DNA of 60,479 nucleotides from Candidatus Coprenecus merdigallinarum (lineage in GTDB: Bacteria > Bacteroidota > Bacteroidia > Bacteroidales > UBA932). Positions 31,960-40,204 of the stretch are shown piece after piece (the first letter of the stretch is position 1; each line of letters opens with the position of its first letter). Where the stretch lies: NCBI GenBank assembly GCA_018712545.1, contig DVGV01000024.1, positions 1-60,479 of the forward strand, in the 5' to 3' direction. The notes beneath the pieces are model-generated. The model ran no database searches and had not been told where the DNA came from. It saw nothing but the letters and a program-made list of their open reading frames with translations. A program made the position numbers and the translations under genes.

Positions 31960-34448
31960 AATACAGCACAATAAGGGCAGCGGCGGTCATCACCGCCCTG
32001 CTCCTGTGGGCTGTCTGCGCCTCCGCCCGCCAGCAGAACGTACGCAGCATCTCCGGCACGGTCATAGACGCAGCTACCGAAAAACCCATAGAGTTCGCCA
32101 CTGTCGCCCTCATAGCCCCCGACAGCACCATCGTCAACGGCACGACCACCGACTCCGCGGGACACTTTACAATCGAGCGGATTCCCTCCGGAGAATACAA
32201 GCTGATGGCAGCCTTCATCGGATACACCAGTTTAATAACAGATCTGAACGCAGTACCCGCCCGGGGAGCCGTCCTCGCCCTCGAACCCGACGCCGAGATG
32301 CTTGAAGAGGCTGTGGTAACCGCCCGCCGCCCGGTCATAGAGCAGAAGCTGGACAAACTGGTGATGAACATCTCCGACGCCGTCTCCACCGAAGGCAGCA
32401 ACGGCACCGACCTGCTCCGCAAGGCCCCCGGCGTGACGATAGACTTCGACGGCAATGTCAAGCTCAACGGCTCAGCAGTGGCGGTATGGATCGACGGCCG
32501 TCCCTCCAACCTCTCCGGCAAGGAACTGGAAGTCCTGCTCCAGTCCACCGACGGCACGACCATCGACCGCATCGAGATCATGGCCCATCCCTCGGCCAAG
32601 TATGACGCGGCAGGCGGAGGCGGCATCATCAACATCGTCACCAAGAAGAATTTCATGCAGGGATTCAACGGCTCGGTCAACATCGGCTACGGCGGCATGT
32701 ACTTCGACCGCTGGGACCAGAGCGGTGACGGCTCGGTCAACCTCAACTACCGCGGCCGCAAGACCAACACCTTCCTGACCTACAGCGCCCGCTACGATGA
32801 CATGACGGCGGAGCTGCTCTCCAAGTCCCTCTACGGCGCAGCCAACGAATACACCATGTCCAACTCCTCGCAGCTGCTCATGCGCAACTTCAACCAGATG
32901 TTCCGGGCCGGCAACGACTGGTACATCTCCGACAAGGACGTCCTCGGCGCCATAGTCACCGGCACATTCCGCAACAGCAGCACCGACACCTACGGGAACA
33001 ACTTCACTGAGCATCTGCTCGGAGAGGACATCCTCGGCCGCCTGAACAGCGAGATTACCAACACTGACGACTTCAACGGAGTATCCGCGAACCTCAACTA
33101 CACCCATACTTTCGACCCTGCGAAGATGCAGGAACTGACCCTCAACGCCGACTACTCCTGGTACGACATCGGCAACACCAGCCGGCAGAGCGACATTCCC
33201 GACCCGATGATCACTGCCCTGATCCCGCTCGACTCCACCATATTCCGCCAGGATGCCGCCCAGAGGCTCCAGATCTGGTCCGCCAAGGCCGACTATCAGC
33301 AGCTCTTCTGGCAGACCGGACTGCTCGAGGCCGGCCTCAAGTGGTCCCGCACCGTCACCGACAACAACTCCGTCCGCGAGGACTTCTACAACAACATCTG
33401 GAACTACAACTCCAACCTCTCCAACATCTTCCTCTACGACGAGCAGATAGCCGCCGCCTACATCTCCGCAGCCAAGAGTTTCGGCACCAAATGGTCCGTC
33501 AAGATAGGCCTGCGCGGCGAGTACACCTGGGCCCGCGGAGACTGGCGCAGCGCCGGGGAGAAGAGCACCAAGAGCTACTTCAACATCTTCCCCACCGCCT
33601 TCGTCAGCTACATGCCCACAGAGAAATGGCGCCTGGCCGCCTCCTACACCCGCCGTATCAGCCGCCCCGGATACAGCCAGCTCAACCCCTTCCGCACCTA
33701 CATGTCGGCCAACTCCTACACCGAGGGTGACCCGGACCTCAACCCCCAGTTCTCCGACCAGGTATCCCTGACCGTCGGCTACGGCCAGCACCTCAACCTG
33801 AGCCTGCTCTACCAGCACAACTCCAACCTGATCATGCAGCACCCCGAAGTCAACCCCGACAACGGTGAGCAGCGCATCATCTGGGAGAACTTCGGCACCC
33901 AGTCCCTGGCCGGCGCGGCCCTGTCAGTATCCGAGCTGCCCATAACCAAGTGGCTCAACCTCTCGGCCAACTACTTCGCCGCCTACAACAGCAACATCAG
34001 CACCTCCGACGACAGCTACTCCGACGGTTCCTTCCTCCAGAGCTTCTACGGCAGCCTCAACTTCCTGCTGCCCAAGGAATGGAAAATAGAGGTCGGAGGC
34101 TTCGGCTCCGGCAACATGACCATGGGCTACATGGACATCCGCCCGATGTACATGCTCTTCGGCGGCATCAAGAAGAACCTCTGGGACGGCCGCGGCACCA
34201 TCGCCCTCAACGTTCAGGACCTGCTCCGCTCCTTCCGGACCAGCATCACCTCCTACACCGGCGACGTGCTGACCTACAGCATCGACCAACGCATCAACAT
34301 GCAGAAAATCACCATCTCGTTCAGCTACCGCTTCGGTACCGCATCCAACCTCCGCAGACGCAACGTCGGCAACGTGGAGGAATCCTCCCGCGTAGGCGGC
34401 TCAGGCGGCATCAGCACGGGACAGAGCGGCGGTGGAATAGGCAGATAA
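31956..34448 (+). CDS. TonB-receptor-like outer-membrane beta-barrel protein
   Basis: An 830-residue outer-membrane protein with a signal peptide (to about residue 25), a carboxypeptidase-regulatory-like domain at about 30-115 (ISGTVIDAATEKPIEFATV), a plug-like domain at about 125-235 (KAPGVTIDFDGNVKLNG, AAGGGGIINIVTKKN), and a long barrel to the end. This fits the OMP_b-brl_3 group of TonB-dependent-receptor relatives. The C-terminus is a Gly/Ser-rich tail (GGSGGISTGQSGGGIGR) rather than a terminal aromatic. Translation is coupled to the GntR gene (ATGA), so the barrel belongs to the same regulon as the ABC transporter. Substrate unknown. Confidence 0.85.
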   Translation: MKYSTIRAAAVITALLLWAVCASARQQNVRSISGTVIDAATEKPIEFATVALIAPDSTIVNGTTTDSAGHFTIERIPSGEYKLMAAFIGYTSLITDLNAVPARGAVLALEPDAEMLEEAVVTARRPVIEQKLDKLVMNISDAVSTEGSNGTDLLRKAPGVTIDFDGNVKLNGSAVAVWIDGRPSNLSGKELEVLLQSTDGTTIDRIEIMAHPSAKYDAAGGGGIINIVTKKNFMQGFNGSVNIGYGGMYFDRWDQSGDGSVNLNYRGRKTNTFLTYSARYDDMTAELLSKSLYGAANEYTMSNSSQLLMRNFNQMFRAGNDWYISDKDVLGAIVTGTFRNSSTDTYGNNFTEHLLGEDILGRLNSEITNTDDFNGVSANLNYTHTFDPAKMQELTLNADYSWYDIGNTSRQSDIPDPMITALIPLDSTIFRQDAAQRLQIWSAKADYQQLFWQTGLLEAGLKWSRTVTDNNSVREDFYNNIWNYNSNLSNIFLYDEQIAAAYISAAKSFGTKWSVKIGLRGEYTWARGDWRSAGEKSTKSYFNIFPTAFVSYMPTEKWRLAASYTRRISRPGYSQLNPFRTYMSANSYTEGDPDLNPQFSDQVSLTVGYGQHLNLSLLYQHNSNLIMQHPEVNPDNGEQRIIWENFGTQSLAGAALSVSELPITKWLNLSANYFAAYNSNISTSDDSYSDGSFLQSFYGSLNFLLPKEWKIEVGGFGSGNMTMGYMDIRPMYMLFGGIKKNLWDGRGTIALNVQDLLRSFRTSITSYTGDVLTYSIDQRINMQKITISFSYRFGTASNLRRRNVGNVEESSRVGGSGGISTGQSGGGIGR

Positions 34449-34461
34449 CCCCTCAGAAGCT

Positions 34462-35217
34462 ATGGGAAGTCCGTATTTCAGATTCAAACAGTTCACCGTA
34501 TGGCACGACCGGTGCGCGATGAAGGTGGGAACCGACGGGGTCCTGCTGGGAGCGTGGGCCGGTCCGGGCCGTCCGGGAGAAATATCCGGAGGAAGCCCCC
34601 AGACAATTCTGGACATCGGCACCGGCAGCGGCCTGGTCGCCCTGATGCTGGCCCAGCGTTTCCCCGAAGCGCAGGTAACGGGCATCGACAGCGATGCGGA
34701 GGCAGCGGCCCAGGCCCGGGAAAATTTCACAGGCTCCCCTTGGCCGCAGAGGCTCAGGGCCGCCCACATCTCCCTCCAGGAATTCTGCCGCGGTACCGCT
34801 GCCACAGCTGCCGCCCGCCGCTTCGACCTGATAGTCTCCAACCCGCCGTTCTACGACACCACCCTCACCAGCCCGGACCCGCTCCGGACTGCCGCCCGCC
34901 ATACCGGCGGTCTCACCCACGAAGAACTGCTGCTGCTCTCCGCCGGCCTCCTTTCCGACACGGGGGTCTTCAGTCTGATCGTTCCCTCCGAGTCAGAGAA
35001 ATCCATCCTGCGGCTGGCGGACAGAAGCAGACTCCATCTGCACCGGCTCACCCGCGTCTATTCCAAACCGTCCTCCCGGCCCCGGCGCATCCTGGCCTCC
35101 TTCGGCAGACAGCAACTTCCGCAGCCATTGGAAGATTCCCTTACGCTGACCGATACCGACGGCACACGCAGCCCGGAGCACATCCGGCTCACACGCGATT
35201 TTTACCTTGAATACTAA
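34462..35217 (+). CDS. trmN6: tRNA1(Val) (adenine(37)-N6)-methyltransferase
   Basis: A 251-residue SAM-dependent enzyme predicted to methylate A37 of tRNA-Val. FKQFTVWHDRCAMKVGTDGV near the start is typical of this family, ILDIGTGSGLVALML is the SAM motif, and VSNPPFYD is the NPPF/Y motif of N6-adenine methylases. It lies 13 bases after the receptor gene on the same strand, but the relation is probably only positional. Without tRNA data the exact target is inferred. Confidence 0.85.
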   Translation: MGSPYFRFKQFTVWHDRCAMKVGTDGVLLGAWAGPGRPGEISGGSPQTILDIGTGSGLVALMLAQRFPEAQVTGIDSDAEAAAQARENFTGSPWPQRLRAAHISLQEFCRGTAATAAARRFDLIVSNPPFYDTTLTSPDPLRTAARHTGGLTHEELLLLSAGLLSDTGVFSLIVPSESEKSILRLADRSRLHLHRLTRVYSKPSSRPRRILASFGRQQLPQPLEDSLTLTDTDGTRSPEHIRLTRDFYLEY

Positions 35218-35230
35218 CCCCAAAAACATA

Positions 35231-35821
35231 ATGACAATGAAAAGAGCAACGATTCTTACCGCCACCCTCGCCCTCCTTTTCCTCACCTGCACCGGCGCCA
35301 AGGCTTCAGCGCAGAACGACACTACTGCCGCACAGACCGCTGCGGTCACAGGGGCTCCGAAAGCATGGTTCTCATTCCTGACCGAGATCAGAATGGGGAG
35401 CGACATACTCGACTACCCTAAGTTCATGACATACGACTGGAACATCGCCCCGGGAGTATCTTTCCGGAACGGTCTCTCCCTCAGGATTCCGGTCGAGGCC
35501 GTCTTCGGCATGACAAAAGAAAGCTACAATGACTATGACGGCCTATACAGCTCCAACGGAACACTCGGTCTCAACCTGGGTTACGACTTCCTCAACAAGA
35601 ATGACAGGATGCGCCTGGAGCTCAATGCCTCCGGAGGCTCCACCTACCTCAAGACCCCCTACCGGTTCGCCTACGCCGACCTGAACCTGAAGTTCGGCTC
35701 CAAGCACCTCGGAGCCTACAACCTGTACGTCGGCCTGGGCCTCCGCTACCTCAGTCCCTACAACCCGGACATGACCCAGAAACTCCTGTTCAACTTTACT
35801 GTCGGCTTCTGGGCTCTCTAA
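35231..35821 (+). CDS. Predicted outer-membrane beta-barrel protein
   Basis: A 196-residue protein with a signal peptide (MTMKRATILTATLALLFLTC and ASA cleavage) and beta-strand-rich sequence such as NGTLGLNLGYDFLNKNDRMR and YNLYVGLGLRYLSPYN. It ends FTVGFWAL. This looks like a small porin-like barrel of Bacteroidota, not further identified. ATG 35237 is an alternative start. Its last 26 bases overlap the convergent gene at 35796. Confidence 0.7.
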   Translation: MTMKRATILTATLALLFLTCTGAKASAQNDTTAAQTAAVTGAPKAWFSFLTEIRMGSDILDYPKFMTYDWNIAPGVSFRNGLSLRIPVEAVFGMTKESYNDYDGLYSSNGTLGLNLGYDFLNKNDRMRLELNASGGSTYLKTPYRFAYADLNLKFGSKHLGAYNLYVGLGLRYLSPYNPDMTQKLLFNFTVGFWAL

Positions 35822-36395
35822 ACTGCTCATACGCAGCCTCCAGTGCTGCATAGAACTCTTCACCGAAGGCATCCGTCAGGGGCTTCTGCAGGAAACGGAA
35901 GACCGGGATGCCTTCCTTTTTGCCCTTGGCGAAGGCGCAGGAGCAGATGTTCCAGCGGTGGAGGTTGAGGGCGGTCATGCCGTTGGAGAGCCTGGAGACC
36001 CGGATCGGGTAGAGGCGGCAGGAGATGGGCTTGACAAAGTCCGATCCGCCGCGGCACCAGGACCGCTCGATGGTGCAGAACCAGCTGCCCTCCGCATCGC
36101 AGGCCGCGTATGCGCATTCCTCCCGGCCCGGGACCAGCGGAGTGACCATGTCCCCGTCCGAGTCTATCTCGAAAAATCCCTTCTCCGCCACTACCGCCCG
36201 GCCCTCGGGTGACATCAGCGGGGAGAACCTGCCGTAATTGGCCTCTATCCGCTCCGGCTCGTCCTCCTCCATCGGAGCTCCGCTGTCCCCGATGACGCAG
36301 CACACCCCGCCGCAGACTCCGTAGTCGCAGGCGAAGCGTTCGGTGAATATTTCAGGGGAAATGATCTTATCCCCGATGACTACCATTGTATCCAT
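35796..36395 (-). CDS. DUF3109 family cysteine-rich protein
   Basis: A 199-residue protein with conserved Cys clusters: FACDYGVCGGVCCVIGDSGA near residue 25, CAYAACDAEGSWFCTIERSW in the middle, and PISCRLYPIRV and WNICSCAFAKG later. This is the DUF3109 pattern, related to YkgJ-type proteins thought to bind zinc or an iron-sulfur cluster. Function unknown. It starts 18 bases after the M16-like gene stop, so it is co-transcribed with it. Confidence 0.85.
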   Translation of the reverse strand: MDTMVVIGDKIISPEIFTERFACDYGVCGGVCCVIGDSGAPMEEDEPERIEANYGRFSPLMSPEGRAVVAEKGFFEIDSDGDMVTPLVPGREECAYAACDAEGSWFCTIERSWCRGGSDFVKPISCRLYPIRVSRLSNGMTALNLHRWNICSCAFAKGKKEGIPVFRFLQKPLTDAFGEEFYAALEAAYEQFREPRSRQ

Positions 36396-36413
36396 ATTCC
36401 ATTATTATTTTTC

Positions 36414-39191
36414 CTATTGTTCCTGCTCCTCCGGGACCACCGACAGCAGGGATATGCGTCCCCTGTCCAGTACCTGTCTCAGAGCCATGCAGACCTGATC
36501 GGCAGTAACAGCTTCCAATGCAGATTTACGCCTCGTGTAAAAGTCCTTACGGTCGATATACCGGCTGCGCATCACTCTCGTCCAGTAATCATAGTCTACC
36601 TTCTCCATCAGGGCATCGCTGAGCAGGATGTTGCGCCGCACTCCGTCCACCTCATTGGAGCTCACTCCCCTCTCCGCCAGGTCATCCAGGATGTCGGTGA
36701 AAATACTTCCCATATCAGGGATATCCTCATAAGTGGTGAAATGAAAATCTATCGTCAGCACCTCCTCGGGATAACGGTAAAAACGCTGCTGCGCATCAGC
36801 CAGGATACCGCGGAGGGAAAGACGGCGTATAACTTCCCGCTCTATCACCCTCGCCGTAATCTCAGAAAGCACACGGTCATCCATACTGAGGGCCGAGGGA
36901 ATAGTCAGTCTGCAGCTGTGCAGCCTCCGGGGGAATTCCATGGGTACTGAAACCACCTCCTCGTCATCATAGGAGGCAATGAAAAATGTCCTGTTTTCCT
37001 CCTGACGCTGATTTACACTGCGGCCGGGAAGCACTGCCAGCGTACTGTAGGCTGCCTCCAGCAGGGCCTGCTCATCAAAATCGCCCACGAAGATAAACGA
37101 GAACTCGCCCGGATTGGAGAAAAGGCTGTTGACAAAATCCAGGGCGGAGGTATAGTCCAGCGAGTCTATCGGAGGCACCTCCGTCCTGCTTCCATAGCCG
37201 GAACGCACATCCCTCATATGCAGGTTTTCGAACACACGCTCCGGAGAGCGCATCGAATACGGTCTGCATCCGCTGACCATCCTGCGGTATTTGCCAAAAG
37301 TCTCCGCATCTGGCTCAGAACCGCGGAAATACATGGATACCAGCTCAAGAAACTGCATTTCAGACCCCGCGGGAAAAGAACCCGCTATACGTCTCTCTCC
37401 TACCGATATGTTTCTGGACAGTTCCAGCTGGAGGATGTCCGCCAGTTTGTTCCTGTCGTACATATCCATCCCCCCCACCACCGACATATCAGCCACATCG
37501 TTGACATAGTGACGCAGCACATCCAGCCCGTCCTCCGCCAGCGACACCCCGCCGCGGGCGACAGCCTCGAAGTACACCCGTCCGGGATCCTGGGTCATCC
37601 TGCGGTATGCCAGCACCGCTCCGTTGGGAAGCCGGCGCGATGTCACCCCGGTAGAAGGATTGACGAACTTCCTGTGCGGAATATCCCGCAGTTCCTCCCT
37701 TTTCAGCGGCAGGTCCGCGACAGCCGCGCTGAACACAGTGTCCTGCATCACCGGTAAAGGATCAACCGTAAAATACTCCAGTCCCGCTGTCTTGACGGGC
37801 GAGGTACAGACCACCGTCCTGCAGTCCCTGTCCGAAAGGACTGAGGCCAGGAACTGATACACGTCAGTGCTGTCCATCTTCTCCATCGCCGCCTCGATAT
37901 AGCTCTTTTTCAGCTCCACTCCCGCCATCAGGTAGCCATCGGCGAAGTTGGCGCGGCACAGGTCCGAATAATATCTGTTGTCCAGCCACGAACGGCGGCG
38001 GTAAGTCCTGTCGAGAGTCATCAGGTAGTCGCCGCTGCTGCGACGGTACTCATAGTCCGAGATCCCGTAACGAAGCAGGCGTTCCACCTCCGTCAGGATA
38101 TACTCGTAGGCCCGCACATAATCCTCGGGCGCACATTCCACCGAGAATCTCAGGGAGCTGCTGCTGAGAAAAGGCTCTATCCCGACCTCAACGCTGCGGG
38201 CATAGAACGGAGCATCGTCCAGGGCATCATAAAAACGGCGGCGCATGATGTCAACACCGACAGAGGAGAGATACTCGTAAATAAAAGGTATGGCTGTCCT
38301 CCTGAGCGTCTTGTCTATGGGTCTGAGCATATAGTCGAAGGTCACGCGGGCACAGTCCGCCTCCAGGTCCTGAAAATAGAAGAAACCGCCTCCGACCGCA
38401 TTCAGCAGAGAGTCCGGGAACTCCGGGGCAGGCTCCGTCGGCCGGGGAACCAACTGAAAGAGAGTACGTATCTTGGATTCCACCGCCGCCGGATCTATAT
38501 CACCGGCAATCACCACCGCCTGGAGATCAGGGCGGCAGCGGGTACGGTAGAACTCACGCACATCCCCGGTAGTGTAGCCGTTCACAGCCTTGAATATCTT
38601 GTCAAAACGGGCGGGAGCCAGGGAAGTCCCGGAAAAATAATACCGCGCCAGCGAGTCCCTTACCCTCTGCTCAAGTGTCTCGGCGGCGGAGAACACATTG
38701 CGGAAAAAATTCTTGCCGCGGGTCACCGACCGGTCGTCCACAATCAGGGCCGAGGACATATTGTATATGGCCAGCAGCATTGAGTCGACCATAAACTCGT
38801 TTTTCTTGACCGGCACATCGCTGAACCTGTAGGTAGTGTAATAGTCGCCTCCGTCTATGACCAGTCCCTCGGCACGGTCCAGTCCCATATTGTCTATGAA
38901 TGTGAATATCTCTCCGTCAGGAAAGTTGGAGGTCTCCGTCAGCGCCATGCACTCCATCAGGTAAGTCATGCCCCGCGTAGTGCTGTCCTCCATCGCTATA
39001 CCGGTCTTGCGGATAAAGGTAAAATCAGCATATCCCTCTATCGAAGAATTATTTACAAGATAATACGAAAGGCCGTTGGGCAGAGTCCCCGCCACTATCC
39101 TCTCATCGTCCTCAAGCTCTCCCACCATCTGGGAGAAGGCTGTTGCAGAGTGGAACAAAAAAGTTGCGAACAGTAAAATTTTTAATTTCAT
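36414..39191 (-). CDS. M16 (insulinase-like) family protein with degenerate zinc site
   Basis: A 925-residue secreted protein with a signal peptide (MKLKILLFATFLFHSATAFS) and the two-half M16 fold: a first half from LPNGLSYYLVNN and a second from SRRLPNGAVLAYRRM near residue 515. Active M16 enzymes carry HFLEH; here the equivalent segment is TRGMTYLMECMAL, with the two histidines replaced by Tyr and Cys and the glutamate kept. The later helical segments look intact. It is therefore probably a non-catalytic chaperone-like or scaffold member. A TACTTTTG box at 39203-39196 ends only 4 bases before the ATG, so the transcript may be leaderless. Confidence 0.85.
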   Translation of the reverse strand: MKLKILLFATFLFHSATAFSQMVGELEDDERIVAGTLPNGLSYYLVNNSSIEGYADFTFIRKTGIAMEDSTTRGMTYLMECMALTETSNFPDGEIFTFIDNMGLDRAEGLVIDGGDYYTTYRFSDVPVKKNEFMVDSMLLAIYNMSSALIVDDRSVTRGKNFFRNVFSAAETLEQRVRDSLARYYFSGTSLAPARFDKIFKAVNGYTTGDVREFYRTRCRPDLQAVVIAGDIDPAAVESKIRTLFQLVPRPTEPAPEFPDSLLNAVGGGFFYFQDLEADCARVTFDYMLRPIDKTLRRTAIPFIYEYLSSVGVDIMRRRFYDALDDAPFYARSVEVGIEPFLSSSSLRFSVECAPEDYVRAYEYILTEVERLLRYGISDYEYRRSSGDYLMTLDRTYRRRSWLDNRYYSDLCRANFADGYLMAGVELKKSYIEAAMEKMDSTDVYQFLASVLSDRDCRTVVCTSPVKTAGLEYFTVDPLPVMQDTVFSAAVADLPLKREELRDIPHRKFVNPSTGVTSRRLPNGAVLAYRRMTQDPGRVYFEAVARGGVSLAEDGLDVLRHYVNDVADMSVVGGMDMYDRNKLADILQLELSRNISVGERRIAGSFPAGSEMQFLELVSMYFRGSEPDAETFGKYRRMVSGCRPYSMRSPERVFENLHMRDVRSGYGSRTEVPPIDSLDYTSALDFVNSLFSNPGEFSFIFVGDFDEQALLEAAYSTLAVLPGRSVNQRQEENRTFFIASYDDEEVVSVPMEFPRRLHSCRLTIPSALSMDDRVLSEITARVIEREVIRRLSLRGILADAQQRFYRYPEEVLTIDFHFTTYEDIPDMGSIFTDILDDLAERGVSSNEVDGVRRNILLSDALMEKVDYDYWTRVMRSRYIDRKDFYTRRKSALEAVTADQVCMALRQVLDRGRISLLSVVPEEQEQ

Positions 39192-39195
39192 AAGA

Positions 39196-39223
39196 CAAAA
39201 GTATGAAAATATGAGTATATTTG
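39196..39223. promoter_or_regulatory. Divergent -7 boxes of the M16-like and TPR genes
   Basis: On the minus strand TACTTTTG (39203-39196) faces the M16-like gene. On the plus strand TATATTTG (39216-39223) faces the TPR gene. Both fit TAnnTTTG; neither has a clear TTTG at -33. Confidence 0.55.
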
Positions 39224-39265
39224 TCAGTTCGAATTAAAATCTGTACACAAACTAATTAAAAAAAT

Positions 39266-40204
39266 ATGAGAAAAATCTTAGCAATTCTGACAATCGCAGC
39301 ACTTTCAGCGACTGCCGCCCTGGCACAGGACATGGAGTCCGCAACCGCCCTTTACAACGAAGGCGCCACAGCTCTCAATGCAGGAGACAAAGAAACCGCA
39401 CTGGGTTATTTTGAGGAAGCACTCTCGCAAGCCGAGCTCATAGGTCCCGAAGCAGAAGAACTTGCATACAACTGCAAGAGGAACATCCCTACTCTGATTT
39501 CCGCCATCGGCAAGGAGCAGGCCGCAGCCAACGAGATTGAAGCCGCTATCGAGACTTTGGGAAAAGCTGTTGAGAAAGCGAACGAATACGGTCAGGAGGA
39601 CATAGCCGAAGAGGCACAGGCACTCATCCCCCAGCTCTACATGCAGCAGGGCAACATTCTCCTCAACCAGAAGGACTACCCCGCCGCCGCAGCAGCATAC
39701 AGGAAAGCTGTCGAGATTAACCCCAATGACGCCAACGCCTATCTCCGTCTCGGACAGGCCGCTGCCCGCGCCAATAACATTGACGAAGCCATGACAGCCC
39801 TCACCAAGGCATCGGAGCTCGGACAGAAGTCCGCCGACAAGGAGATGGCCAACATCTACCTCAGCCAGGCAGCCAATGTCCTCAAGACAAAGGATTATCA
39901 GGGTGCCCTCGACAACGCCAGGAAATCCCTTGAGATCTTCCCCACTCCTACCGCCATGCAGATTGCCGGCACAGCCGCTCTGGGCCTCGGCGACATGGAT
40001 GCAGCCATCGAGAACTTCGAGGGCTTCATCGCAGCCTCTCCCAATGCCAGGAACATCGACCAGATCCGCTATCAGCTGGCTACAGCCTACGAGGCCAAGG
40101 GTGACAAAACCAACGCATGCGTCAACTACAAGGCCATCCTGAACAACCCTCAGTTTGCCGAGTACGCGAAACATAAAGTCAACGTAGAACTCAAATGCCA
40201 GTAG
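39266..40204 (+). CDS. Periplasmic tetratricopeptide-repeat protein
   Basis: A 312-residue protein with a signal peptide (MRKILAILTIAALSATAALA) followed by helix pairs of TPR type, for example ATALYNEGATALNAGDKETA, AAAAYRKAVEINPNDANAYL and YQGALDNARKSLEIFPTPTA. About six or seven repeats fill the chain. It is presumably a periplasmic scaffold; the partner is unknown. Its last 10 bases overlap the start of the U32 gene, so the two are translationally coupled. Confidence 0.85.
   Translation: MRKILAILTIAALSATAALAQDMESATALYNEGATALNAGDKETALGYFEEALSQAELIGPEAEELAYNCKRNIPTLISAIGKEQAAANEIEAAIETLGKAVEKANEYGQEDIAEEAQALIPQLYMQQGNILLNQKDYPAAAAAYRKAVEINPNDANAYLRLGQAAARANNIDEAMTALTKASELGQKSADKEMANIYLSQAANVLKTKDYQGALDNARKSLEIFPTPTAMQIAGTAALGLGDMDAAIENFEGFIAASPNARNIDQIRYQLATAYEAKGDKTNACVNYKAILNNPQFAEYAKHKVNVELKCQ

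Noticed and set aside
32472-33842. Long minus-strand frame (456 codons) opposite the receptor-like gene
   Set aside because: Low-complexity Val/Gly/Glu reading opposite a protein with clear domains; a shadow of codon bias.
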